Source: an uncultured Phocaeicola sp.
Lineage (GTDB): Bacteria > Bacteroidota > Bacteroidia > Bacteroidales > Bacteroidaceae
Direction: 5' to 3'
NCBI GenBank assembly: GCA_948579315.1
Contig: CAPAOL010000002.1
Span: 1 to 64,000, forward strand
DNA: 64,000 nt
The position numbers and the translations under genes are program-made. Positions 26,820 to 35,681 of this stretch are shown piece by piece. The notes beneath the pieces were generated by a model. It did not search any database. It was not told where the DNA came from and saw only the letters and a program-made list of their open reading frames with translations. Numbering within the stretch: the first letter of the stretch is position 1; every line of letters begins with the position of its first letter.

Positions 26820-28379
26820 TTATCGGTCAATATCCGGTACTACATAATCTACCGTTCCACCAATAGCAATTAAGTCGGCAATTTTTGCGTTGCGGCACAT
26901 AGTTTCCATTGCTGATACTAAAGGCAAACCGGTAGCGCGGAATTTCATGCGGTAAGGAAATTTGTCTCCACGACTTTCCAGATAAACACCGAACTCTCCG
27001 CGAGAACCTTCCACTGCGGCATAATAATTCCCTTCGGGCACACGTATAATCGGTTTCATCTTTTCCTGATAGTTCCCTTCAGGAATATTGTCTATCAGTT
27101 GCTCAATGATATCCATACTTTCCAGTATTTCTTCCATACGGACCATATAACGTGCAAAGCAGTCACCTTCAGTGTGGACAATCTCTTTAAAATCTACCTT
27201 GCCATACATCGCATAGGGATGACGCTTGCGGACATCGCATGCCCAACCGCTGGCGCGTCCTGTACCTCCTGTCGCTCCGAAAGAGATGGCATCTTCCCGT
27301 GAAAGAACTCCCACACCTTTCAAACGTTCTTGGGCAATGACATTTCCGGTGAATACTTCATGGTATTCTTTTAGCATCGGACGCAGATAAGCAATGAATT
27401 CTTTTACTTTCTGTACAAAGTCCGGAGCGATATCAGCTTGTACCCCTCCAATGGTGTTATAATTCTGTATCAAACGTCCTCCGGTAGTTGCTTCGAAGAT
27501 ATCCAATATCTTCTCACGATCACGGAATCCATAGAAGAATGCGGTCAAGGCACCCATATCCATACAGAGACAGGAGAAGAAAAGCAAGTGAGAATCTATA
27601 CGTTGCAATTCGTCCATAATGGTACGAATGTATTGTACCCGTTCGCTTACTTCTACGCCCATTGCCTGTTCAATGCACATACAGAGAGCATGGCGGTTTT
27701 GGTGCGCACCTAAATAATCCAAACGGTCGGTCAGGGCCAAGGTTTGGGGATAGGTAAGACTTTCGCACATTTTTTCGATACCTCGATGGATGTATCCGCA
27801 GTGCACATCCAGTTTTTTGATAATCTCGCCTTCCAGTGAAACACGAAAACGAAGTACACCGTGGGTTGCCGGATGCTGAGGACCTATGTTAATGATATAT
27901 TCGTCCTCATCAAAAATGGTTTCGCGTTTTTCTATTACACTGCCATCATGTTGTACTTCTATATATTGTGTCGTGTCTACAGGTTCCTCATTGGTCATAC
28001 GGAGTGGGTTGAGGCTTTCATCGTAGTCCTTACGCAATGGATAGCCTACCCAGTCATCACGCAGGAACAAACGGCGCATATCAGGATGTCCTATAAAGCG
28101 GATACCATAATAGTCGTACACTTCGCGTTCATTGAATTCAGCACCTTTCCAAATATCACTTACACTAGGAAGTTCCGGCTTTTCTCGGTTGGTTGTGCGA
28201 GTGCTGACCACTATATTTTCTCTTGTATTCGTATCTTCCAGATGATAGACTACACCTAGTCCTTCTTCGCCCCAGTCCATTCCGGTAAGGCTGCGTAGAA
28301 AATCCATATGTTTACCCTGCCGCAATTTCAGCATTTCTTCATGTAGCTTTTCGGCAGGTATTTCTATTCTTTCACTCAT
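26820..28379 (-). CDS. nuoCD: Fused NADH-quinone oxidoreductase subunits C and D
   Basis: A 519-residue peripheral subunit. Residues ~1-130 are a short NuoC domain (FNEREVYDYYGIRFIGHPDMRR). Residues ~150-519 are NuoD, the 49-kDa homologue that forms the quinone site, with GPQHPATHGVLR, GYIHRGIEKMCES and the C-terminal GGTVDYVVPDIDR. The C-D fusion is common in Bacteroidota and enterobacteria. Its start overlaps the nuoB stop by 4 bases, which suggests coupled translation. Confidence 0.96.
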   Translation of the reverse strand: MSERIEIPAEKLHEEMLKLRQGKHMDFLRSLTGMDWGEEGLGVVYHLEDTNTRENIVVSTRTTNREKPELPSVSDIWKGAEFNEREVYDYYGIRFIGHPDMRRLFLRDDWVGYPLRKDYDESLNPLRMTNEEPVDTTQYIEVQHDGSVIEKRETIFDEDEYIINIGPQHPATHGVLRFRVSLEGEIIKKLDVHCGYIHRGIEKMCESLTYPQTLALTDRLDYLGAHQNRHALCMCIEQAMGVEVSERVQYIRTIMDELQRIDSHLLFFSCLCMDMGALTAFFYGFRDREKILDIFEATTGGRLIQNYNTIGGVQADIAPDFVQKVKEFIAYLRPMLKEYHEVFTGNVIAQERLKGVGVLSREDAISFGATGGTGRASGWACDVRKRHPYAMYGKVDFKEIVHTEGDCFARYMVRMEEILESMDIIEQLIDNIPEGNYQEKMKPIIRVPEGNYYAAVEGSRGEFGVYLESRGDKFPYRMKFRATGLPLVSAMETMCRNAKIADLIAIGGTVDYVVPDIDR

Positions 28380-28972
28380 GCTTGTTCGGGATTTTGTGGT
28401 TCATTTTCTTTGCGGTTCACTCCGCCGAAGAATTTTTCCAGTTTTACTTTACGTTGCAATTGTATCATGCCGTACAACAAGGCTTCAGGTCGGGGCGGAC
28501 ATCCGGGAATATATACGTCAACGGGAAGAATTTTGTCTACTCCGTTCAATACGTGATATGATTTTTTAAAAGGACCGCCGCTAATGGCGCATCCGCCTAC
28601 TGCAATGACGTATTTAGGATCCGCCATCTGGTCATACAAACGTTTTAGTACCGGAGCCATCTTGTGTGTGATAGTTCCTGCTACCATGATCATATCTGCC
28701 TGGCGCGGACTGGCACGGGCTACTTCAAATCCAAAGCGGGCGAAATCATACCGGGCAGCACCCACTGCCATAAACTCGATTCCACAACAACTGGTTGCAA
28801 ATGTAAGCGGCCACAACGAATTGCTGCGTCCCCAGTTGATAAGGTCATCCAAACAGCCCACCAGTACTTTGGTACCGCCTTCATTGAGCTGCTTGACCAT
28901 GTTTTCCAAATACTCATTGTCTTTGAAGTCTTCATAAGGAATAGACTTTATGGTTGGTTTCTTTACTTCCAT
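28376..28972 (-). CDS. nuoB: NADH-quinone oxidoreductase subunit B
   Basis: A 198-residue peripheral subunit that holds cluster N2, the last iron-sulfur centre before quinone. The ligands are visible: the CC pair in FATSCCGIEFMA, Cys in VGGCAISGGPF and Cys in YIPGCPPRPEAL. The Arg-rich ARASPRQADMI segment is typical. It overlaps nuoA by 10 bases and nuoCD by 4. Confidence 0.96.
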   Translation of the reverse strand: MEVKKPTIKSIPYEDFKDNEYLENMVKQLNEGGTKVLVGCLDDLINWGRSNSLWPLTFATSCCGIEFMAVGAARYDFARFGFEVARASPRQADMIMVAGTITHKMAPVLKRLYDQMADPKYVIAVGGCAISGGPFKKSYHVLNGVDKILPVDVYIPGCPPRPEALLYGMIQLQRKVKLEKFFGGVNRKENEPQNPEQA

Positions 28973-29313
28973 TCCAACGCTCCTTTCTTCCAGGCATATG
29001 CCAGACCTAAAACTAATATAACTAAAAAGAAAAGGATGCTAAACAGACCGTACACTCCTAGGTCTTGTACCACTACAGCCCAGGGAAATAAAAATACTGT
29101 TTCCACATCGAACATCAGGAAGAGGATAGCAAATAGATAATAACCTACTTTGAATTGCATCCACGACCGTCCCCGCGTAGGAATACCACATTCGTAAGCT
29201 TCTCCCTTTTGTGAGTTGTATGAACGGGGAGAAATGGCACGGGCAATTCCCAATGCTACGGCAACTAATGCGATTGCCGTCAGGATAACGACAACTAATA
29301 ATGTAAAATACAT
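28963..29313 (-). CDS. nuoA: NADH-quinone oxidoreductase subunit A
   Basis: A 116-residue protein with three membrane helices and the conserved YECGIPTRG and LFDVETVFLFPW motifs of NuoA. An in-frame ATG at 29394 would add 27 polar, unrelated residues that read through a leader hairpin at 29355-29380, so 29313 is chosen. It is the first gene of the operon. The operon has no nuoE, nuoF or nuoG, as is normal for Bacteroides. Confidence 0.94.
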   Translation of the reverse strand: MYFTLLVVVILTAIALVAVALGIARAISPRSYNSQKGEAYECGIPTRGRSWMQFKVGYYLFAILFLMFDVETVFLFPWAVVVQDLGVYGLFSILFFLVILVLGLAYAWKKGALEWK

Positions 29314-29354
29314 ATCTAAACTTTTTTTGATTAGACAAACGGATAGAAAAATTT

Positions 29355-29380
29355 TCCTTATAAGACGTTTGTTATAAGGA
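29355..29380 (-). promoter_or_regulatory. Leader hairpin upstream of nuoA
   Basis: TCCTTATA at 29355-29362 pairs perfectly with 29373-29380, about 40 bases before the nuoA start. It could be part of the 5' leader. No clear TAnnTTTG promoter was found next to it. Confidence 0.35.
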
Positions 29381-29416
29381 TTTCTACTCAGCAAAATGCT
29401 GAAAAAAGATTAAAAA

Positions 29417-29794
29417 TTAAATGATGATCCGCCGGAGTGCATAGATATAATAATCTACTGCATCAGTGTAAAGCGAATGAAAAGTGTGGCAAACTATATG
29501 GTTTGTTTGTAGCTCCTGCTTTTTTAGTTCGTTCAATGCTGCTAAAATGCGGACTATACATTTGAACTTTGATGTGGAAGGGTTGTCAAGTGATATGGCT
29601 ATTTGTGGCATATCTGCAAAATTATTGGTAAACAGGAAGTCCACTGTTCTTTTGCAGGGGTCTTGTTGTTGCTGGTAACAAGAGGTCTGTGGGGGTAAAT
29701 CTGTTGTCTCAACCGTATGATAATCCTGACCTACTGTTATCGTAAACAGTAGAAATAATAGGATATATACAATGTATCTCAACATATTATTCAT
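29417..29794 (-). CDS. Small exported protein of unknown function
   Basis: A 125-residue protein I do not recognise. It begins with a hydrophobic segment (MLRYIVYILLFLLFTITVG) that should act as a signal peptide or anchor. Next comes a Pro/Gln-rich stretch with two Cys residues (TSCYQQQQDPCKR), then a mixed alpha/beta region. The frame extends to an ATG at 29821, but a -7 promoter element lies at 29819-29826, overlapping that ATG, so 29794 is the likely start. It sits alone between trkH and nuoA. A real gene is supported by the promoter and export signal. Confidence 0.6.
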   Translation of the reverse strand: MNNMLRYIVYILLFLLFTITVGQDYHTVETTDLPPQTSCYQQQQDPCKRTVDFLFTNNFADMPQIAISLDNPSTSKFKCIVRILAALNELKKQELQTNHIVCHTFHSLYTDAVDYYIYALRRIII

Positions 29795-29818
29795 CTTGTT
29801 ACCCTTTAAATGAGGGTG

Positions 29819-29826
29819 CAAAGATA
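29819..29826 (-). promoter_or_regulatory. -7 promoter element for the small exported protein gene
   Basis: On the minus strand TATCTTTG matches TAnnTTTG exactly. It overlaps the upstream in-frame ATG and so fixes the start at 29794. The -33 element is not clear. Confidence 0.5.
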
Positions 29827-29896
29827 GCCAATATTTGAAGCTTCATTGAGATTTTTTGAATTATTTATGTATAAAAATGGTTATAGGACGTAAATG

Positions 29897-31354
29897 TCAA
29901 TGCTTTTTCCAAAAACTCGGCATGAAGAGCAGAAGTACGGTAAATAATTCCAAACGCCCTATCAGCATCAATATTGCACTTATCCATTTTGCTGCATCCG
30001 GCAACCCGTTCCATGAATAGGAAGGGCCGCATTTTCCAATACCTGGTCCTACATTGCCCAAACTGGAAATGACTACGCTATAAGCTTCTTCAAACCCTAC
30101 TCCAAACAGCATAAGAACCAGCCATCCAATAAAAATAATAGCCATATATAGAAAAATGAATGCAAGTACTGCTGACTTGGTTGTTGATGAAATAACTTGG
30201 CGGTTGATACGTACAGGAAGTATAGCATTGGGATGAATGATATGTTTGAATTCATTTTTAGAAACACGGCTCATAATGGCTATGCGTATACATTTTATTC
30301 CTCCTGTGGTGGATCCGGCACAAGCTCCAAACAGCATGATGATGCACATTAATGTCCAAAGTACAGGTACCCAGGTCATATAATCTGCAGAAATGAATCC
30401 GGTAGTGGTTTGTAAGGAAACAACCTGAAATATGGCTTTACGGAAAGATTCTTCAATACTGAACGGACTGGTGAAAATAAGAGTGACGGTAGTGAAAAGG
30501 GTAAAAAATCCCACAGTTCCCAAATACCAGTGGAGTTCTGTATTTTGGAATAAGCGTTTGAAATTTCCTTTTAAGAACAGTAGATATAGTAAGGTGAAAT
30601 TGATACCTGCCAAAAACATGAATAGCGTAATTATATATTCTATGTAAGGAGAGTTGAAGGCGGCAATGCTATTTTGTTTGGTTGAATATCCTCCTGTGGC
30701 GGTAGTAGTCAGAGAATGACATACACTGTCGAAAAAGTTCATGCCTCCAGCAACCAGCAGAATAATCTCTGTAATGGTCAGCCCCAAATAGATAGTCCAA
30801 ATCCATTTGGCCGTAACTCCAATACGCGGATGTACTTTATCATGGGTGGGACCGGTGGCTTCCGCTGCAAATAATTGTACACTGCCTACTCCGAAAATCG
30901 GTAATACGGCAATAGTAAAAAAGACAATTCCTAATCCTCCGATCCATTGTGTCATACTTCGCCAGAACAAAAGCCCGTGTGGCAATGACTCTATATTGTC
31001 CAAAATACTTGCTCCGGTGGTGGTGAATCCTGACATGGTTTCAAAAAAAGCATCCGTTATAGTGGGAATATATCCGCTTAGATAGAATGGAAGCATACCG
31101 AATAAAGAAAAAAACACCCAGGCAAGGGTTACAATAACGTATCCATCGCGGCGGCTGATTCTCTTTTCTGCATTTTTCCCTGCTAAAGCGGCTATGCTAC
31201 CTGCTCCGGCTGTTATTGCGGCAGAATATAGGAAAGCTGAAATATCTGATTCATTATAATAGACAGCGAGAAACGAGCATAGAATAAGAAACCCCGCTTC
31301 GATGAAGAATAACGCCCCCATAATCCGGGCTATCATTTTTGCATTTATCATCAA
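29897..31354 (-). CDS. trkH: TrkH-family potassium uptake channel subunit
   Basis: A 485-residue membrane protein that moves K+ inward, gated by TrkA. Four pore-loop repeats with the Gly of the selectivity filter are visible: SGFTTTGASI, TTTATGGYST, LQTTTGFIS and SLGNVGPGIG. It overlaps the trkA stop by 4 bases and forms an operon with dxs and trkA. Length is normal for the family. Confidence 0.94.
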   Translation of the reverse strand: MMINAKMIARIMGALFFIEAGFLILCSFLAVYYNESDISAFLYSAAITAGAGSIAALAGKNAEKRISRRDGYVIVTLAWVFFSLFGMLPFYLSGYIPTITDAFFETMSGFTTTGASILDNIESLPHGLLFWRSMTQWIGGLGIVFFTIAVLPIFGVGSVQLFAAEATGPTHDKVHPRIGVTAKWIWTIYLGLTITEIILLVAGGMNFFDSVCHSLTTTATGGYSTKQNSIAAFNSPYIEYIITLFMFLAGINFTLLYLLFLKGNFKRLFQNTELHWYLGTVGFFTLFTTVTLIFTSPFSIEESFRKAIFQVVSLQTTTGFISADYMTWVPVLWTLMCIIMLFGACAGSTTGGIKCIRIAIMSRVSKNEFKHIIHPNAILPVRINRQVISSTTKSAVLAFIFLYMAIIFIGWLVLMLFGVGFEEAYSVVISSLGNVGPGIGKCGPSYSWNGLPDAAKWISAILMLIGRLELFTVLLLFMPSFWKKH

Positions 31355-32691
31355 TTGAAGAATTTTTCTATTTTCTTAATCATCATACCTAGACAGAATA
31401 CTACGACATGGTCGTTAGGTTGGATGACGGTATTACCTGTCACCAGTATCCCTTCACCGTTGCGAATCAGTCCGCCAATGGTGGCACCTTTGGGAAGGCC
31501 AGCATCTTTGACAGCGCATTTGGTTATACGTGAACCGTTTTTAACCGTAAATTCGGCTACATCAGCATTGGCAAAAGTCAGACATTTTACGTTGGAAACA
31601 TCTGCATCCAGCATCATTTGATAGATATGGCTGGCGGCAATCATTTTTTTATTGATAACCGTACCGATATCCAGGCTTTCTGCCATGCTGATATAATCGA
31701 TATTTTCTACTTCTGCCACAGTTTTGGTTACTCCCATACGTTTGGCGGCAAGACAAGCCAGAATGTTTGTTTCAGAATTGTCCGTCAGAGCGACAAATGC
31801 TTCCGTGTTTTTTAACCCTTCTTCCATGAGCAGATCCATATCCCGTCCATCTCCGTTGATAATCATTACTTTGTCATCTACCACTTCGGTCAGTCGGTTA
31901 CATCTGTTGATGTCATTTTCAATAATCTTGACCTGCATGTAATCCGGTACATATTGTGTGGTGCGAACAGCTATGCGGCTGCCGCCCATAATCATCACAT
32001 TGCGTACATCGGGATAATTTTCTTTTCCTGTAATCTTGCGGATATAGGGAATGTATTTCTTTGTTGTTGTGAAATAAACAATATCATGCAGTTTGATAAC
32101 ATCATCTCCCCGGGGGATGATTGTTTCATTTCCCCGTTTGATAGCTACAATGTGGAATGGAATATTACGTCCTCCCAGTTCATGAAGGGGAACGTTCAGA
32201 ATTTCTGCCGTTTCGCGCATTTTGGTACCTATCAGGACCAATGCACCACCGCAAAATTCCCACCATTGGCGTATCCAGCTCATTTTGATGGCATCTACTA
32301 TATCTTTGGCGGCCAGCATTTCCGGATAAATCAGTGAGTGTACTCCTAGTTGGGAAAAGAATTCTTTATGTTTAGGAAGTAAATATTCGTAATTGTCAAT
32401 CCGGGCTACAGTCTTTTTTGCCCCCATATTGGTAGCCAACATACAGGCCGTCATATTGCGGCTTTCTTCCGGCATGACCCCGATAAATAAATCCGCGCCT
32501 GCCACTCCTGCATTCTTAAGGCCGGAAATGGAGGTGGGGGATGCATTGACAGTCATTAAATCGAAGTTGGAATCAAGTTTGCTCAACTTTTCTTCGTTTT
32601 CATCCATCAAAATGATGTCTTGCTTTTCATCCGATAATAATTTCGCCAGATGGGTGCCTACTGCTCCTGCTCCTGCAATAATGATTTTCAT
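31351..32691 (-). CDS. trkA: TrkA potassium-uptake regulatory subunit
   Basis: A 446-residue cytoplasmic protein with two tandem RCK units, each a nucleotide-binding TrkA-N domain followed by TrkA-C. The first Rossmann motif is clear (IIAGAGAVGTHLAK). The second reads IMGGSRIAVRTTQYV, which lacks one of the usual Gly residues, as is common for the second unit. It controls TrkH by binding NAD(H) or ATP. It lies 12 bases after dxs and overlaps trkH, so the three genes are probably co-transcribed. Confidence 0.94.
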   Translation of the reverse strand: MKIIIAGAGAVGTHLAKLLSDEKQDIILMDENEEKLSKLDSNFDLMTVNASPTSISGLKNAGVAGADLFIGVMPEESRNMTACMLATNMGAKKTVARIDNYEYLLPKHKEFFSQLGVHSLIYPEMLAAKDIVDAIKMSWIRQWWEFCGGALVLIGTKMRETAEILNVPLHELGGRNIPFHIVAIKRGNETIIPRGDDVIKLHDIVYFTTTKKYIPYIRKITGKENYPDVRNVMIMGGSRIAVRTTQYVPDYMQVKIIENDINRCNRLTEVVDDKVMIINGDGRDMDLLMEEGLKNTEAFVALTDNSETNILACLAAKRMGVTKTVAEVENIDYISMAESLDIGTVINKKMIAASHIYQMMLDADVSNVKCLTFANADVAEFTVKNGSRITKCAVKDAGLPKGATIGGLIRNGEGILVTGNTVIQPNDHVVVFCLGMMIKKIEKFFN

Positions 32692-32703
32692 TGTTCGTCT
32701 CTC

Positions 32704-34602
32704 TTAGAATGATATCAAAACTTTGTAAATACCTTCTTCGTCCATGCCGCAAATATGATATAGTTCTTTTACTGAACCATGCTGGACAAATTGATCCGGT
32801 AGTCCGATACGTTTTATTTGCGGATTATACTCATTGTCTGCCATAAATTCCAGTATGGCACTGCCCATTCCACCTTTTAGGACACCGTCTTCAACGGTGA
32901 CCACTTGCTTGAATCTCTTGCCTATTTCGTGTAACATACTTTCATCTAACGGCTTTAAGAAACGCAAATCATAGTGAGCAATGCTTTTTCCTGTTTCCTG
33001 TTCGGCATGTGTGATAGCCTTTTCTGCTTGAACGCCAATGGGCCCCAGCGTAATGACCGCTATGTCTTTTCCTTCTTTCAATTTTCTTCCTTTTCCTATC
33101 TCAATCTCTTGCATTGGACATTTCCAGTCTACCAATGAACCTCTTCCACGTGGATAACGGATGACAAAAGGACCTTTGTCAGGTAGCTGGGCGGTATACA
33201 TCAAACAACGCAGTTCATGTTCGTTGTAAGGGGAGGCCACAATGAGATTGGGTATCGGTCTCATATAAGCCAGATCGAATGCTCCGTGATGAGTAGGACC
33301 GTCTTCTCCTACCAATCCAGCGCGGTCCAGGCACAATACTACATTGAGTTTTTGTATCGCTATATCGTGAATCACATTGTCATAGGCACGTTGCATGAAA
33401 GACGAATAGATATTGCAGAAAGGCAATAGACCATCTTTTGCCATTCCTCCTGAAAAGGTAACGGCATGTCCTTCGGCAATTCCCACATCAAAACCTCTTT
33501 CGGGCATGGTTTTCATTAATATGTTCATAGAGCACCCTGAGGGCATTGCGGGAGTGACTCCTACGATTTTATCATTTGTTTGGGCCAGTTCCAATAGGGT
33601 ATTTCCAAAAACATCCTGAAACAAAGGGGGCATTCCTTTGGTATCGACAACGATACGCTCTCCGGTTTCCTTGTCGAATATGCCCGGAGCATGCCAGATG
33701 GTGGCAGCTTTTTCTGCCGGACCGAAACCTTTTCCTTTGGTGGTATGTATATGGAGCAGTTTAGGGCCTTGCATATCTTTAATCTCTTTTAATACACGTG
33801 CCAAATTGTTGACATCGTGTCCATCAATAGGTCCGAAATAACGGATATTCATGCCTTCAAATACGTTTTGCTGTTGTACCAGCATGGATTTCAGGCTGTT
33901 GTTAAATCGTATCAGGCTTTTCCGGCGTTCTTCGTTCAGGATACCCCATCGATGGAACATTTGTGATATTTTATAGCGTATCCGGTTGTATCCTTCAGAC
34001 ATTTGCAGGTTCAACAGATATTGTTTCATGCCTCCTACACTACGGTCTATAGCCATGTTGTTGTCATTCAAGATAATCAGAAGGTTATTAGGAGTTGCCG
34101 AGGCATTGTTCAGCCCTTCGAAAGCCAGCCCTCCACTCATGGAACCGTCACCAATTACAGCAACGACATGCCGGTTATTCTCTCCGTGCTTTTTGGCTGC
34201 TACAGCCATACCTAAAGCTGCGGAAATAGAATTTGACGCATGCCCGCAAGTAAATGTGTCATATTCACTTTCGGATGGAGAAGGAAAAGGACGTATGCCA
34301 TTCAGTTTACGGTTGGTACAGAACGCATTCCGGCGTCCGGTTAAAATTTTATGCCCGTAAGCTTGATGCCCTACATCCCATACAATGCGGTCATAGGGTG
34401 TGTTGAATACATAATGTAAGGCGACGGTCAGTTCTATTACGCCCAAACTGGAACCGAAATGCCCCGGATTACATGAGAGCTCATCTATAATCTTTTGCCT
34501 TAGCTCTTTACACACTTCGGGCAGTTTGTCTGCGCTTAAATGGCGCAAATCATCCGGAGTATCTATGCTTTGCAGTAAGTTATATAAATTATCCTGTTCC
34601 AT
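32704..34602 (-). CDS. dxs: 1-deoxy-D-xylulose-5-phosphate synthase
   Basis: A 632-residue thiamine-diphosphate enzyme that joins pyruvate and glyceraldehyde 3-phosphate in the first step of the MEP isoprenoid pathway. Seen: thiamine-diphosphate motif GDGSMSGGLAFEGLNNA, the conserved GPIDGHD, catalytic Glu region GLVGEDGPTHHG, and a transketolase C-terminal domain. An in-frame ATG at 34638 lies upstream of the -7 promoter element at 34627-34634, so 34602 is the start. It heads an operon with trkA and trkH, an apparently unrelated pairing. Confidence 0.95.
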   Translation of the reverse strand: MEQDNLYNLLQSIDTPDDLRHLSADKLPEVCKELRQKIIDELSCNPGHFGSSLGVIELTVALHYVFNTPYDRIVWDVGHQAYGHKILTGRRNAFCTNRKLNGIRPFPSPSESEYDTFTCGHASNSISAALGMAVAAKKHGENNRHVVAVIGDGSMSGGLAFEGLNNASATPNNLLIILNDNNMAIDRSVGGMKQYLLNLQMSEGYNRIRYKISQMFHRWGILNEERRKSLIRFNNSLKSMLVQQQNVFEGMNIRYFGPIDGHDVNNLARVLKEIKDMQGPKLLHIHTTKGKGFGPAEKAATIWHAPGIFDKETGERIVVDTKGMPPLFQDVFGNTLLELAQTNDKIVGVTPAMPSGCSMNILMKTMPERGFDVGIAEGHAVTFSGGMAKDGLLPFCNIYSSFMQRAYDNVIHDIAIQKLNVVLCLDRAGLVGEDGPTHHGAFDLAYMRPIPNLIVASPYNEHELRCLMYTAQLPDKGPFVIRYPRGRGSLVDWKCPMQEIEIGKGRKLKEGKDIAVITLGPIGVQAEKAITHAEQETGKSIAHYDLRFLKPLDESMLHEIGKRFKQVVTVEDGVLKGGMGSAILEFMADNEYNPQIKRIGLPDQFVQHGSVKELYHICGMDEEGIYKVLISF

Positions 34603-34626
34603 TCCTATGATATGATAAATATCGTG

Positions 34627-34634
34627 CAAAAATA
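34627..34634 (-). promoter_or_regulatory. -7 promoter element for dxs
   Basis: TATTTTTG on the minus strand fits TAnnTTTG. It lies between the two candidate start codons and rules out the longer one. A divergent promoter for the GSCFA gene is 23 bases away. Confidence 0.55.
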
Positions 34635-34656
34635 GCATAAATATGTGTATTATGAT

Positions 34657-34664
34657 TACATTTG
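34657..34664 (+). promoter_or_regulatory. -7 promoter element for the GSCFA-murF/alr operon
   Basis: TACATTTG on the plus strand fits TAnnTTTG and overlaps the TTG at 34662 that begins the longer open frame. This selects the ATG at 34695. Confidence 0.55.
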
Positions 34665-34694
34665 CCCTTAAATTTTAAAAGCTTTCCTTATCGT

Positions 34695-35681
34695 ATGAAT
34701 TTCAGAACGCAAGTAGAATTACCTAAAAGGGAAACAGAAATCCGGCATTCGGACCGAATCATGCTATTTGGTTCTTGTTTTGCAGAAAACATCGGAAATT
34801 TGTTGTTGGCAAATAAGTTCCGTTGTGATGTAAATCCTTTTGGAATCCTCTATAATCCTTTATCCATAGTGGAAGCTCTTTGGCAAATCCTATCCCATCA
34901 AACGTATACGGAAGAGGATTTGTTCTATGCCGGAGGCTGTTGGCACAGTTGGATGCATCATAGCGTTTTTTCAGCCTCTACGGCAGCATCTTGTTTGTCT
35001 TCTATAAATACGCGGCTGGAACAGGCTTCGGCTGGACTTCCTCAGCTTGATTGGCTGGTTATTACTTGGGGGACTGCATTTGCTTATTGGCTGAAGGAAA
35101 GGACCATGGTGGTAGGAAATTGCCACAAACAGCCCGACAGCCTTTTTACCCGACAACTTCTTACGGTAGAGGAAATTGTCACTGAATGGGAATGTGTGTT
35201 GGTGGAATTGAGAAAAGTAAATCCGTTCTTGAAGATACTTTTCACTGTCAGCCCCATACGGCATAGCAAAGATGGTATGCATGGTAATCAGATAAGTAAG
35301 TCCACTTTGCTTCTTGCGGTGGATGAATTATGCCGCCGCTGGTCTGATTGTTACTATTTCCCTTCTTATGAAATCATGATGGATGAACTTCGTGATTATC
35401 GTTTTTATGCAGATGACATGTTGCATCCTTCTCCTGTTGCTGTATCTTATTTATGGGAATGTTTTACAGAATGTTATTTTAGTAAAGAAACGGATAGAAT
35501 AATGAAAGAGTGGGAGGATATCCGGAAGGCTTTAGCTCACAAACCGTTTAATGCCCAATCTGAAACATATCGCAAATTTTTAACTCAAATAGTGTTAAAG
35601 ATAGAGCGACTTAAAGAAAAGTTCCCGTATTTTGACCTTCAAAAAGAATTAGAACAATGTCAAGCTCGATTGAAAATATAG
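34695..35681 (+). CDS. GSCFA-domain protein
   Basis: A 328-residue protein of the GSCFA family, named after the motif present here as MLFGSCFAENIG. The motif resembles block I of SGNH-type esterases, with Ser as possible nucleophile; later there are TVSPIRHSKDG and DDMLHPSPVAVSYLW, the last with a conserved His. No signal peptide is seen. Its end overlaps the murF/alr start by 25 bases, which implies coupled translation and perhaps a role near cell-wall synthesis. The biochemical activity is unproven. The start follows from the promoter at 34657. Confidence 0.82.
   Translation: MNFRTQVELPKRETEIRHSDRIMLFGSCFAENIGNLLLANKFRCDVNPFGILYNPLSIVEALWQILSHQTYTEEDLFYAGGCWHSWMHHSVFSASTAASCLSSINTRLEQASAGLPQLDWLVITWGTAFAYWLKERTMVVGNCHKQPDSLFTRQLLTVEEIVTEWECVLVELRKVNPFLKILFTVSPIRHSKDGMHGNQISKSTLLLAVDELCRRWSDCYYFPSYEIMMDELRDYRFYADDMLHPSPVAVSYLWECFTECYFSKETDRIMKEWEDIRKALAHKPFNAQSETYRKFLTQIVLKIERLKEKFPYFDLQKELEQCQARLKI

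Noticed and set aside
28664..29140. 158-codon plus-strand frame opposite nuoB/nuoA
   Set aside because: It spans two conserved genes on the other strand and lacks any supporting motif.
31954..32337. 127-codon plus-strand frame opposite trkA
   Set aside because: A shadow of the conserved trkA gene with no independent evidence.
29897..34602. dxs-trkA-trkH as a novel functional system
   Set aside because: The three genes are ordinary housekeeping genes; tight spacing alone does not show a functional link.
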